A stretch of 64,000 nucleotides of DNA, from assembly GCA_958298945.1 (NCBI GenBank), contig OY282608.1, positions 62,224,951 to 62,288,950 on the forward strand, read 5' to 3'. The notes beneath the pieces were generated by a model that ran no database searches, was not told the origin of the DNA, and saw only the letters and a list, made by a program, of their open reading frames with translations. A program made the translations under genes and the position numbers. This DNA is from Atherix ibis (lineage: Eukaryota > Arthropoda > Insecta > Diptera > Athericidae). Below, piece after piece: positions 42,211 through 57,500 of the stretch. The stretch's first letter is position 1; every line of letters starts with the position of its first letter.

Positions 42211-42609
42211 CCAACAAGCCAACAAACCAACAAACCAAGTAACCAAAAAGCCAACAAACTAACAAACCAACAAGCCAACAAGCCAACAAACCAACAAACC
42301 AACAAAGCAACAAGCCAACAAGCCAACAAACCAACAAACCAACAAATCAACAAACCATCAATCCAACAAACCAACAAGCCAACAAACCAACAAACCAAAA
42401 AACCAACAAACCAACAAACTAACAAACCAACAAGCCAACAAACCAACAAACCAAGAAGCCAACAAACCAACAAACCAAGAAGCCAACAAACCAACAAACC
42501 AACAAGCCAACAGGCCAACAAACCAACAAACCAACAAACCAGCAAGCCAACAAACCAACAAGCCAACAAACCAACAAACCAACAAACCAAGTAACCAACA
42601 AACCAACAA

Positions 42610-42840
42610 ACCATCAAACGAACAAAGCAACAAACCAACAAACCCACAAACCAACAAGCCAACAAACCATGTAACCAAAAAGCCAACAAACTAACAAACC
42701 AACAAACCAACAAACCAACAAGCCAACAAACCAACAAACCAACAAACCAACAAACCAACAAACCATCAAACGAACAAAGCAACAAACCAACAAACCCACA
42801 AACCAACAAGCCAACAAACCATGTAACCAAAAAGCCAACA
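42610..42840 (+). repeat. 152-base local duplication
   Basis: A cluster of rare variants (AACGAACAAAGC, AAACCCACAAACC, then CCATGTAACC) appears twice. CATGTAACC is at about 42,669 and 42,821, a spacing of 152 bases or 19 octamers. CATGTAACC is otherwise rare (one more near 20,374). Confidence 0.75.
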
Positions 42841-45800
42841 AACTAACAAACCAACAAGCCAACAAACCAACAAGCCAACAAGCCAATAAACCAACAAGCC
42901 AACAAGCCAACAAACCAACAAGCCAACAAACCAACAAACCAACAAACCAACAAGCCAACAAACCAACAAACAAATGAGCCAACAAAACAAAAACCGACAA
43001 ACCAACAAACCAACAAACCAACAAACCAACAAACCAACAAACTATGTAATCAACTAACCAACAAACTACAAACCAACAAGCCAACAAGCCAACAAACCAA
43101 CAAACCAACAAGCCAACAAACCAACAAACCAACAAGCCAACAAACCAACAAACCAACAAACCAACAAACCAACAAACCAACAAACCAACAAACCAACAAA
43201 CCAACAAACCAACAAACTAACAAACCAACAAGCCAACAAACCAACAAACCAACAAACCATCAAACGAACAAAGCAACAAGCCAACAAGCCAACAAGCCAA
43301 CAAACCAACAAACCAACAAGCCAACAAACCAACAAACCAACAAGCCAACAAACCAACAAACCAACAAACCAACAAACCAACAAGCCAACAAACCAACAAA
43401 CCAACAAACCAACAAACCAACAAGCCAACAAACCAACAAACAAATAAACCAACAAACCAAAAAACCAACAAACCAACAAACCAACAAACCAACAAACCAA
43501 CAAACCAACAAACCAACAAACCAACAAACCAACAAACCAACAAGCCAACAAGCCAACAAACCAACAAACCAACAAACAGACAAGCCAACAAACCAACAAG
43601 CCAACAAACCAACAAATCAACAAACCATCAAACGAACAAAGCAACAAACCAACAAGCCAACAAGCCAACCAAACAACAAACCAAGTAACCAAAAAGCCAA
43701 CAAACTAACAAACCAACAAGCCAACAAACCAACAAGCCAACAAGCCAACAAACCAACAAACCAACAAAGCAACAAACCAAAAATCCAACAAACCAAAAAA
43801 CCAACAAACCAACAAACCATCAAACGAACAAAGCAACAAGCCAACAAGCCAACAAACCAACAAACAAACAAGCCAACAAACCAACAAACCAACAAGCCAA
43901 CAAGCCAACAAACCAACAAACCAATAAACCAACAAGTCAACAAACCAACAAACCAACAAGCCAACAAACCAACAAACCAACAAACAAACAAGCCAACAAG
44001 CCAACAAACCAACAAACCAACAAACCAACAAACTAAGTAACCAACAAGCTAACAAACCAACAAACCAACAAGCCAACAAGCCAACAAACCAACAAATCAA
44101 CAAGCCAACAAACCAACAAACCAACAAGCCAACAAACGTACAAACCAACAAACCAAAAAACCAACAAACCAACAAACCAACAAACCAACAAGCCAACAAG
44201 CCAACAAGCCAACAAACCAACAAACCAACAAGCCAACAAACCAACAAACCAACAAACCAACAAACCAACAAACCAACAAACAAATAAACCAACAAACCAA
44301 CAAACCAACAAACCAACAAACCAACAAACCAACAAACCAACAAACCAACAAACAAATAAACCAACAAACCAACAAACCAACAAACCAACAAACCAATTAA
44401 CCAACAAACCAACAAACGAATAAACTAACAAACCAACAAACCAACAAACCAACGAACCAACAAGCCAACAAGCCAACAAACCAAGTAACCAAAAAGCCAA
44501 CAAACTAACAAACCAACAAGCCAACAAGCCAACAAACCAACAAACCAACAAAGCAACAAGCCAACAAGCCAACAAACCAACAAGCCAACAAACCAACAAA
44601 CCAACAAATGAACAAGCCAACAAACCAACAAACAAATAAACCAACAAACTAACAAACCAACAAACCAACAAGCCAACAAGCCAACAAAACAACAAACCAA
44701 CAAGCAAACAAACCAACAAACCAACAAGCCAACAAGCCAACAAACCAACAACCCAACAAACCAACAAACCAACAAACCAACAAACCAACAAACCAACAAA
44801 CCAACAAGCCAACAAACCAACAAACAAATAAACCAAAAAACCAACAAACTAACAAACCAACAAACCAACAAACCAACAAACCAACAAACCACCAAACCAA
44901 CAAACCAACAAACCAACAAACCAACAAACTAACAAGCCAACAAATCAACAAACCAACAAACCATCAAACGAACAAAACAACAAACCAACAAGCCAACAAA
45001 CCAACAAACCAACAAGCCAACCAACCAACAAATCAACAAGCCAACAAGCCAGCAAACCAACAAACCAACAAACCAACAAACTAAGTAACCAACAAGCCAA
45101 CAAACCAGCAAACCACCATGCCAAAAAGCCAACAAACCAACAAACTAACAAGCCAACAAACCAACAAACCAACAAGCCAACACACCAACAAACCAACAAA
45201 CCAAAAAAATTAACAAACCAACAAACCAACAAGCCAACAAACCAACAAACAAATAAACCAACAAACCAACAAACCAACAAGCCAACAAACCAACAAGCCA
45301 ACAAACCAACAAGCCAACAAACCAACAAACCAACAAACCAACAAACCAACAAACCAACAAACCAACAAGCCAACAAGCCAACAAACCAACAAACCAACAA
45401 ACCAACAAGCCAACAAACCAACAAACCAACAAACCAACAAGCCAACAAGCCAACAAACCAACAAACCAACAAGCCAACAAACCAACAAACCAACAAACCA
45501 ACATGCCAACAAACCAACAAACTAAGTAACCAACAAGCCAACAAACCAACAAACCAACAAGCCAACAAGCCAACAAGCCAACAAACCAACAAACCAAGAA
45601 ACCAACAAGCCAACAAACTAACAAGCCAACAAACCAACAAACCAACAAGCCAACAAGCCAACAAACCAACAAACCAACAAACCAACAAGCCAACAAACCA
45701 ACAAACCAACAAGCCAACAAACCAAAAAACCAACAAACCAACAAACCAACAAGCCAACAAGCCAACAAACCAATAAACCAACAAGCCAACAAACCAACAA

Positions 45801-47619
45801 ACCAACAAACCAACAAGCCAACAAACCAACAAGCCAACAAACCAACAAACCAACAAAGCAACAAGCCAACAAACCAACAAGCCAACAAACCAACAAACCA
45901 ACAAACTAAGTAACCAACAAGCCAACAAGACCATAAACCAACAAACGCACAAGCCAACAAACCAAGCAACCAAAAATCAAACAAACTAACAAACCAACAA
46001 GCCAACAAGCCGACAAACCAACAAACCAACAAAGCAACAAGCCAACAAGCCAACAAACCAACAAACCAACAAGCCAACAAACCAACAAACCAACAAGCCA
46101 ACAAGCCAACAAACCAACAAACCAACAAACCAAAAAACCACCAAACCAACAAACCAACAAGCCAACAAGCCAACAAACCAACAAACCAACAAGCCAACAA
46201 GCCAACAAACCAACAAACCAACAAGCTAACAAACCAACTAACTAACAAACCAACAAGCCAACAAACCAACAAACCAACAAACCAACAAACCAACAAACCA
46301 ACAAACTAACAAACCAACAAACTAACAAACCAACAAGCCAACAAACCAACAAACCAACAAACCATCAAACGAACAAAGCAACAAGCCAACAAGCCAACAA
46401 ACCAACAAACCAACAAGCCAACAAACCAACAAACCAACAAGCCAACAAGCCAACAAACCAACAAACCAACAAACCAACAAGCCAACAAACCAACAAACCA
46501 ACAAACCAACAAACCAACAAACCAATAAGCCAACAAACCAACAAACCAACAAACCAAAAAACCAACAAACCAACAAACCAATAAACCAACAAACCAACAA
46601 ACCAACAAACCAACAAACTAACAAACCAACAAACTAACAAACCAACAAGCCAACAAACCAACAACCCAACAAACCATCAAACGAACAAAGCAACAAGCCA
46701 ACAAGCCAACAAACCAACAAACCAACAAGCCAACAAACCAACAAACCAACAAGCCAGCAAGCCAACAAAATAACAAACAAATAAACCAACAAACCAAAAA
46801 ACCAACAAACCAACAAACCAACAAACCAACAAACCAATAAGCCAACAAACCAACAAACCAACAAACCAAAAAACCAACTAACCAACAAACCAACAAACCA
46901 ACAAACCAACAAGCCAACAAACCAACAAACAAATATACCAACAAACCAACAAACCAACAAACCAACAAACCAACAAACCAACAAACTAACAAGCCAACAA
47001 ACCAACAAACAAACAAACCAACAAGCCAACAAACCAACAAACCAACAAACCAACAAACCAACAAGCCAACAAACCAACAAATAAATAAACCAACAAACCA
47101 AAAAACCAACAAACCCAATAAACCAACAAACCAACAAAGCAACAAGCCAACAAGCCAACAAACCAACAAGCCAACACACGAACTAACCAACAAACCAACA
47201 AGCCAATAAGCCAACAAACCAACAAACGAAGTAACCAAAAAGCTAACAAACTAACAAACCAACAAACCAACAAGCCAACAAACCAAGTAACCAAAAAGCC
47301 AACAAACTAACAAACCAACAAGCCAACAAACCAACAAGCCAACAAGCCAACAAACCAACAAACCAACAAACCAACAAGCCAACAAGCCAACAAACCAACA
47401 AACCAACAAGCCAACAAACCAACAAACCAACAAACCAACAAGCAAACAAACCAACAAACCAACAAACCAACAAACCGACAAACCAACAAACCAACAAGCC
47501 AACAAGCCAACAAGCCAACAAACCACCAAACCAACCAACCAACAAGCCAAAAAACCAACAAACCAACAAACCAACAAGCCAACAAATCAACAAACCAACA
47601 AACCAACAAGCCAACAAAC

Positions 47620-48720
47620 CAACAAACCAACAAACCAACAAACCAACATGCCAACAAACCAACAAACTAAGTAACCAACAAGCCAACAAACCAACAAACC
47701 AACAAGCCAACAAACCAACAAGCCAACAAGCCAACAAACCAACAAACCAACAAGCCAACAAACCAACAAACCAACAAACCAACAAGCCAACAAACCAACA
47801 AACAAATAAACCAACAAACCAAAAACCAACAAACTAACAAACCAACAAACCAACAAACTAAGTAATCAACAAGCCAACAAACTAACAAACCAACAAGCCA
47901 ACAAGCCAACAAACCAACAAACCAACTAGCCAACAAACCAACAAACCAACAAGCCAACAAACCAACAAACCAACAAACCAACAAACCAACAAACTAACAA
48001 ACTAACAAACCAACAAGCCAACAAACCAACAAACCAACAAACCATCAAACGAACAAAGCAACAAGCCAACAAGCCAACAAACCATCAAACCAACAAGCCA
48101 ACAAACCAACAAACCAACAAGCCAACAAACCAACAAACTAACAAACCAACAAACCAACAAGTCAACAAACTAGCCAACAAACCAACAAGCCAACAAGCCA
48201 ACAAACCAACAAACCAACAAAGCAACAAACCAACAAACCAACAAGCCAACAAACCAACAAACCAACAAACCAACAAGCCAACAAGCCAACAAACTAATAA
48301 ACCAACAAGCCAACAAACCAACAAATCAACAAGCCAACAAACCAACAAACCAACAAACCAACAAACCAACAAACCAACAAACCAACAAACCAAAAAACCA
48401 ACAAACTAACAAACCAACAAGCCAAAAAACCAACAAGCCAACAAGCCAAAAAACCAACAAGCCAACAGGCCAACAAACCAACAAGCCAACAAACCAACAA
48501 ACCAACAAGTTAACAAACCAACAAACCAACAAACCAACAAACCAACAAACCAACAAACCAGAAAGCCAACAAACAAATCAACCAACAAACCAAAAACCAA
48601 CAAACCAACAAACCAACAAACCAACAAACCAACAAACCAACAAACCAACAAACTAAGTAATCAAAAAGCCAACAAACTAACAAACCAACAAGCCAACAAG
48701 CCAACAAACAAACAAACCAA
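47620..48720 (+). repeat. Isolated family D-like segment
   Basis: CTAAGTAATC occurs at about 47,859 and 48,656 with the 7-base CCAAAAA unit before each anchor and CCAGAAAGCC near 48,558. This is the D/C combination otherwise seen at 30.6-31.4 kb, here about 17 kb away inside unrelated modules. Confidence 0.65.
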
Positions 48721-49489
48721 CTTGCCAACAAACCAACAAACCAACAAGCCAACAAACCAACAAACCAACAAACCAACAAACCAACAAACCAATAAACTAA
48801 CAAACCAACAAGCCAACAAACCAACAAACCAACAAACCATCAACCGAACAAAGCAACAAGCCAAAAAGCCAACAAACCATCAAACCAACAAGCCAACAAA
48901 CCAACAAACGAACAAGGCAACAAACCAACAAACCAACAAACCAACCAACCAACAAGCCAACAAACCAACAAACCAACAAACCAACAAACCAACAAACCAA
49001 CAAACCAACAAGCCAACAAACCAACAAACAAACCAAACCAACAAACCAACAAGCCAACAAGCCAACAAACCAACAAACCAACAAACTAAGTAACCAACAA
49101 GCTAACAAACCAACAAACCAACAAGCCAACAAGCCAACAAACCAACAAACCAACAAGCCAACAAACCAACAAACCAACAAGCCAACAAACAAACAAACCA
49201 ACACACCAAACGAACAAAGTAACAAGCCAACAAGCCAACAAACCAACAAACTAACAAGCCAACAAAATAACAAACCAACAAGCCAACAAACCAACAAACC
49301 AACAAGCCAACAAACCAACAAACCAACAAACCAACAAACCAACAAGCCAACAAGCCAACAAACCAACAAACCAACAAACTAAGTAACCAACAAACCAACA
49401 AACCAACAAGCCAACAAGCCAACAAACCAACAAACCAACAAGCCAACAAACCAACAAACCAACAAGCCAACAAACAAACAAACCAACAA

Positions 49490-52400
49490 ACCAAAAAACC
49501 AACAAACCAACAAACCAACAAACCAACAAACCAACAAACCAACAAGCCAACAAGCCAACAAACCAACAAACCAACAAGCCAACAAACCAACAAACCAACA
49601 AGACAACAAACCAACAAACCAACAAACGAACAGAGCAACAAACCAACAAACCAACAAACCAACAAACAAATAAACCAACAAACCAACAAACCAACAAACC
49701 AACAAACCAACAAACCAACAAACCAACAAACCAATTAACCAACAAACCAACAAACGAACAAACCAACAAACCAACAAACCAACAAACCAACAAACCAACA
49801 AACCAACAAACCAACAAACCAACAAGCCAACAAGCCAACAAACCAACAAGCCAACAAACCAACAAGCCAACAAACCAACAAGCCAACAAGCCAACAAGCC
49901 AACAAACCAACAAAGCAACAAACCAACAAACCAACAAACCAACAAACCAACAAACTAACAATCCAACAAGCCAACAAACAAACAAACCAACAAGCCAACA
50001 AACCATCAAACCAACAAACCAACAAGCCAACAAGCCAACAAACTAACAAACCAACAAACCAACAAGCCAAGAAACCAACAAACCAACAAGCCAACAAACC
50101 AACAAAACAAAAACCAACAAACCAACAAACCAACAAACCAACAAACCAACAAACTAAGTAATCAACAAGCCAATAAACTAACAAACCAACAAGCCAACAA
50201 GCCAACAAACCAACAAACCAACTAGCCAACAAACCAACAAACCAACAAGCCAACAAACCAACAAACAAATAAACCAACAAATCAAAAATTCAACAAACCA
50301 ACAAACCAACAAACCAACAAACCAACAAACCAACCAACCAACAAGCCAACAAGCCAACAAACCAACAAACCAACAAACAAACAAGCCAACAAACCAACAA
50401 GCCAACATACCAACAAACCAATAAACCAAGTAACCAACAAACCAAAAACCATCAAACGAACAAAGTAACAAACCAACAAGCCAACAAGCCAACAAAACAA
50501 CAAACCAAGTACCCAAAAACCCAACAAACTAACAAACCAACAAGCCAACAAACCAACAAGCCAACAAGCCAACAAACCAACAAACCATCAAACGAACAGA
50601 GCAACAAACCAAGAAGCCAACAAGCCAACAAAACAAAAAACCAAGTAACCAAAAAGCCAACAAACTAACAAACCAACAAGCCAACAAACCAACAAGCCAA
50701 CAAGCCAACAAACCAACAAACCAACAAAGTAACAAACCAAAAAACCAACAAACCAAAAAACCAACAAACCAACAAACCATCAAACGAACAAAGTAACAAG
50801 CCAACAAGCCAACAAACCAACAAACTAACAAGCCAACAAAACAACAAACCAACAAGCCAACAAGCCAATAAACCAACAAACCAACAAAGCAACAAGCCAA
50901 CAAACCAACAAACCAACAAGCCAACAAACCAACAAACCAACAAACCAACAAACCAACAAGCCAACAAGCCAACAAACCAACAAACCAACAAACTAAGTAA
51001 CCAACAAGCTAACAAACCAACAAACCAACAAGCCAACAAGCCAACAAACCAACAAACCAGCAAGCCAACAAACCAACAAACCAACAAGCCAACAAACAAA
51101 CAAACCAACAAACCAAAAAACCAACAAACCAACAAACCAACAAACCAACAAACCAACAAACCAACAAACCAACAAACCAACAAACAAATAAACCAACAAA
51201 CCAACAAACCAACAAACCAACAAACCAACAAACCAACAAACCAACAAACCAACAAACCAACAAACCAACAAACCAATTAACCAACAAACCAACAAACGAA
51301 CAAACCAACAAACCAACAAACCAACAAACCAACAAACCAACAAGCCAACAAGCCAACAAACCAACAAGCCAACAAACCAACAAACCAACAAGCCAACAAA
51401 CCAACAAAACAAAAACCAACAAACCAACAAACCAACAAACCAACAAACCAACAAACCAACAAACCAACAAACTAAGTAATCAACAAGCCAACAAACTAAC
51501 AAACCAACAAGCCAACAAGCCAACAAACCAACAAACCAACTAGCCAACAAACCAACAAACCAACAAGCCAACAAACCAACAAACAAATAAACCAACAAAC
51601 CAAAAAACCAACAAACCAACAAACCAACAAACCAACAAACCAACAAACCTACCAACCAACAAGCCAACAAGCCAACAAACCAACAAACCAACAAACAAAC
51701 AAGCCAACAAACCAACAAGCCAACAAACCAACAAACTCACAAACCAACAAGCCAACAAACCAACAAACAAATAAACCAACAAACCAAAAAACCAACAAAC
51801 CAACAAACCAACAAACCAACAAACCAACAAACCAACAAACCAACAAACAAACAAACCAACAAACAAACAAGCCAAAAAACCAACAAACCAACAAACCATC
51901 AAACGAACAAAGTAACAAGCCAACAAGCCAACAAACCAACAAACTAACAAGCCAACAAAACAACAAACCAACAAGCCAACAAGCCAATAAACCAACAAAC
52001 CAACAAACCAACAAGCCAACAAACCAACAAACCAACAAGCCAACAAACCAACAAACCAACAAACCAACAAACCAACAAGCCAACAAGCCAACAAGCCAAC
52101 ATACCAACAAACCAATAAACCAATTAACCAACAAACCAACAAACGAACAAACCAACAAACCAACAAACCAATAAACCAACAAGCCAACAAGCCAACAAGC
52201 CAACAAACCAACAAGCCAACAAACCAACAAGCCAACAAACCAACAAGCCAACAAGCCAACAAACCAACAAACCAACAAAGCAACAAACCAACAAACCAAC
52301 AAACCAACAAACCAACAAACTAACAACCCAACAAGCCAACAAACAAACAAACCAACAAGCCAACAAACCATCAAACCAACAAACCAACAAGCCAACAAGC

Positions 52401-53356
52401 CAACAAACTAACAAACCAACAAACCAACAAGCCAACAAACCAACAAACCAACAAGCCAACAAACCAACAAAACAAAAACCAACAAACCAACAAACCAACA
52501 AACTAAGTAATCAACAAGCTAACAAACTAACAAACCAACAAGCCAACAAGCCAACAAACCAACAAACCAACTAGCCAACAAACCAACAAACCAACAAGCC
52601 AACAAACCAACAAACAAATAAACCAACAAACCAAAAAACCAACAAACCAACAAACCAACAAACCAACAAACCAACAAACCAACCAACCAACAAGCCAACA
52701 AGCCAACAAACCAACAAACCAACAAACAAACAAGCCAACAAACCAACAAGCCAACAAACCAACAAACCAACAAACCAAGTAACCAACAAACCAAAAAACC
52801 ATCAAACAAACAAAGCAACAAACCAACAAGCCAATAAGCCAACAAAACAACAAACCAAGTAACCAAAAAGCCAACAAACTAACAAACCAACAAGCCAACA
52901 AACCAACAAGCCAACAAGCCAACAAACCAACAAACCAACAAAGTAACAAACCAAAAAACCAACAAACCAAAAAACCAATATACCAACAAACTATCAAACG
53001 AACAAAGTAACAAGCCAACAAGCCAACAAACCAACAAACTAACAAGCCAACAAACCAACAAAACAACAAGCCAACAAGCCAACAAACCAACAAACCAACA
53101 AACCAACAAATCAACAAACCAGTAAACCAACAAGACAACAAACCAACAAACACACAAACCAACAAACCAACAAACCAACCAACCAACAAGCCAACAAGCC
53201 AACAAACCAACAAACCAACAAACAAACAAGCCAACAAACCAACAAGCCAACAAACCAACAAACCAAAAAACCATCAAACAAACAAAGCAACAAACCAACA
53301 AGCCAATAAGCCAACAAAACAACAAACCAAGTAACCAAAAAGCCAACAAACCAACA
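49490..53356 (+). repeat. Family G macro-repeat, unit 1
   Basis: Markers: GAACAGAGC (49,631), GTACCCAAAAACCC (50,509), CATCAAACGAACAAAGTAAC (about 50,778), CTAAGTAACC with AAGCTAAC (50,993), CAATTAACC (52,124) and ATATACC followed by CTATCAAACG (52,979). The same order recurs in unit 2; offsets grow from 3,876 to 4,340 as unit 2 gains blocks of whole octamers. Confidence 0.85.
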
Positions 53357-56300
53357 AACCAAAAAACCAACAAACCAACAAACCAACAAACCAACAAACC
53401 AACAAACCAACAAGCCAACAAGCCAACAAACCAACAAACCAACAAGCCAACAAACCAACAAACCAACAAACCAACAAGACAACAAACCAACAAACCAACA
53501 AACGAACAGAGCAACAAACCAACAAACCAACAAACCAACAAACAAATAAACCAACAAACCAACAAACCAACAAACCAACAAACCAACAAACCAACAAACC
53601 AACAAACCAACAAACCAATTAACCAACAAACCAACAAACGAACAAACCAACAAACCAACAAACCAACAAACCAACAAACCAACAAACCAACAAACCAACA
53701 AGCCAACAAGCCAACAAACCAACAAGCCAACAAACCAACAAGCCAACAAACCAACAAGCCAACAAGCCAACAAGCCAACAAACCAACAAAGCAACAAAGC
53801 AACAAACCAACAAACCAACAAACCAACAAACTAACAACCCAACAAGCCAACAAACAAACAAACCAACAAGCCAACAAACCATCAAACCAACAAACCAACA
53901 AGCCAACAAGCCAACAAACTAACAAACCAACAAACCAACAAGCCAACAAACCAACAAACCAACAAGCCAACAAACCAACAAAACAAAAACCAACAAACCA
54001 ACAAACCAACAAACCAACAAACCAACAAACTAAGTAATCAACAAGCCAACAAACTAACAAACCAACAAGCCAACAAGCCAACAAACCAACAAACCAACTA
54101 GCCAACAAACCAACAAACCAACAAGCCAACAAACCAACAAACAAATAAACCAACAAACCAAAAAACCAACAAACCAACAAACCAACAAACCAACAAACCA
54201 ACAAACCAACCAACCAACAAGCCAACAAGCCAACAAACCAACAAACCAACAAACAAACAAGCCAACAAACCAACAAGCCAACATACCAACAAACCAATAA
54301 ACCAAGTAACCAACAAACCAAAAACCATCAAACGAACAAAGTAACAAACCAACAAGCCAACAAGCCAACAAAACAACAAACCAAGTACCCAAAAACCCAA
54401 CAAACTAACAAACCAACAAGCCAACAAACCAACAAGCCAACAAGCCAACAAACCAACAAACCATCAAACGAACAGAGCAACAAACCAAGAAGCCAACAAG
54501 CCAACAAAACAAAAAACCAAGTAACCAAAAAGCCAACAAACTAACAAACCAACAAGCCAACAAACCAACAAGCCAACAAGCCAACAAACCAACAAACCAA
54601 CAAAGTAACAAACCAAAAAACCAACAAACCAAAAAACCAACAAACCAACAAACCATCAAACGAACAAAGTAACAAGCCAACAAGCCAACAAACCAACAAA
54701 CTAACAAGCCAACAAAACAACAAACCAACAAGCCAACAAGCCAATAAACCAACAAACCAACAAAGCAACAAGCCAACAAACCAACAAACCAACAAGCCAA
54801 CAAACCAACAAACCAACAAACCAACAAACCAACAAGCCAACAAGCCAACAAACCAACAAACCAACAAACTAAGTAACCAACAAGCTAACAAACCAACAAA
54901 CCAACAAGCCAACAAGCCAACAAACCAACAAACCAGCAAGCCAACAAACCAACAAACCAACAAGCCAACAAACAAACAAACCAACAAACCAAAAAACCAA
55001 CAAACCAACAAACCAACAAACCAACAAACCAACAAACCAACAAACCAACAAACCAACAAACAAATAAACCAACAAACCAACAAACCAACAAACCAACAAA
55101 CCAACAAACCAACAAACCAACAAACCAACAAACCAACAAACCAACAAACCAATTAACCAACAAACCAACAAACGAACAAACCAACAAACCAACAAACCAA
55201 CAAACCAACAAACCAACAAGCCAACAAGCCAACAAACCAACAAGCCAACAAACCAACAAGCCAACAAACCAACAAGCCAACAAGCCAACAAACCAACAAA
55301 GCAACAAACCAACAAACCAACAAACCAACAAACTAACAACCCAACAAGCCAACAAACAAACAAACCAACAAGCCAACAAACCATCAAACCAACAAACCAA
55401 CAAGCCAACAAGCCAACAAACTAACAAACTAACAAACCAACAAGCCAACAAACCAACAAACCAACAAGCCAACAAACCAACAAAACAAAAACCAACAAAC
55501 CAACAAACCAACAAACCAACAAACCAACAAACCAACAAACCAACAAACTAAGTAATCAACAAGCCAACAAACTAACAAACCAACAAGCCAACAAGCCAAC
55601 AAACCAACAAACCAACTAGCCAACAAACCAACAAACCAACAAGCCAACAAACCAACAAACAAATAAACCAACAAACCAAAAAACCAACAAACCAACAAAC
55701 CAACAAACCAACAAACCAACAAACCTACCAACCAACAAGCCAACAAGCCAACAAACCAACAAACCAACAAACAAACAAGCCAACAAACCAACAAGCCAAC
55801 AAACCAACAAACTCACAAACCAACAAGCCAACAAACCAACAAACAAATAAACCAACAAACCAAAAAACCAACAAACCAACAAACCAACAAACCAACAAAC
55901 CAACAAACCAACCAACCAACAAGCCAACAAGCCAACAAACCAACAAACCAACAAACAAACAAGCCAAAAAACCAACAAACCAACAAACCATCAAACGAAC
56001 AAAGTAACAAGCCAACAAGCCAACAAACCAACAAACTAACAAGCCAACAAAACAACAAACCAACAAGCCAACAAGCCAATAAACCAACAAACCAACAAAC
56101 CAACAAGCCAACAAACCAACAAACCAACAAGCCAACAAACCAACAAACCAACAAACCAACAAACCAACAAGCCAACAAGCCAACAAACCAACAAACCAAC
56201 AAACCAACAAACTAAGTAACCAACAAGCTAACAAACCAACAAACCAACAAGCCAACAAGCCAACAAACCAACAAACCAACAAGCCAAAAAACCAACAAAC

Positions 56301-57500
56301 CAACAAGCCAACAAACCAACAAGACAACAAACCAACAAACAAATAAACCAACAAACCAACAAACCAACAAACCAACAAACCAACAAACCAACAAACAAAT
56401 AAACCAACAAACCAACAAACCAACAAACCAACAAACCAACAAACCAACAAACCAACAAACCAATTAACCAACAAACCAACAAACGAACAAACCAACAAAC
56501 CAACAAACCAACAAACCAACAAGCCAACAAGCCAACAAGCCAACAAACCAACAAGCCAACAAACCAACAAGCCAACAAACCAACAAGCCAACAAGCCAAC
56601 AAACCAACAAACCAACAAAGCAACAAACCAACAAACCAACAAACCAACAAACTAACAACCCAACAAGCCAACAAACAAACAAACCAACAAGCCAACAAAC
56701 CATCAAACCAACAAACCAACAAGCCAACAAGCCAACAAACTAACAAACCAACAAACCAACAAGCCAACAAACCAACAAACCAACAAGCCAACAAACCAAC
56801 AAAACAAAAACCAACAAACCAACAAACCAACAAACCAACAAACTAAGTAATCAACAAGCCAACAAACTAACAAACCAACAAGCCAACAAGCCAACAAACC
56901 AACAAACCAACTAGCCAACAATCCAACAAACCAACAAGCCAACAAACCAACAAACAAATAAACCAACAAACCAAAAAACCAACAAACCAACAAACCAACA
57001 AACCAACAAACCAACAAACCAACCAACCAACAAGCCAACAAGCCAACAAACCAACAAACCAACAAACAAACAAGCCAACAAACCAACAAGCCAACAAACC
57101 AACAAACCAACAAACCAAGTAACCAACAAACCAAAAAACCATCAAACAAACAAAGCAACAAACCAACAAGCCAATAAGCCAACAAAACAACAAACCAAGT
57201 AACCAAAAAGCCAACAAACTAACAAACCAACAAGCCAACAAACCAACAAGCCAACAAGCCAACAAACCAACAAACCAACAAAGTAACAAACCAAAAAACC
57301 AACAAACCAAAAAACCAATATACCAACAAACTATCAAACGAACAAAGTAACAAGCCAACAAGCCAACAAACCAACAAACTAACAAGCCAACAAACCAACA
57401 AACCAACAAGCCAACAAGCCAACAAACCAACAAACCAACAAACCAACAAATCAACAAACCAACAAACCAACAAGACAACAAACCAACAAACACACAAACC
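53357..57500 (+). repeat. Family G macro-repeat, unit 2
   Basis: GAACAGAGC 53,507, GTACCC 54,385, CATCAAACG about 54,654, CTAAGTAACC 54,869, CAATTAACC about 56,464, ATATACC 57,319. Relative to unit 1 it has gained about 192 bases near 55.2-55.4 kb and further multiples of 8 after 55.8 kb. Its part from 55.8 kb on matches 60.3 kb on. Confidence 0.85.

Larger units (their letters stand above)
42211..49489 (+). repeat. Mixed octamer block with local duplications
   Basis: A long stretch of satellite with many modules but no single period. CATCAAACGAAC recurs (about 42,612, 42,766, 43,258, 43,625, 43,818, 46,363, 46,675, 48,045). Degenerate points include CAAATGAGCC near 42,972, AAAAAAATTAAC near 45,205, and GACCATAAACC followed by CAAAAATCAAAC near 45,927-45,980. 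No gene or unique island is seen. Confidence 0.7.
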
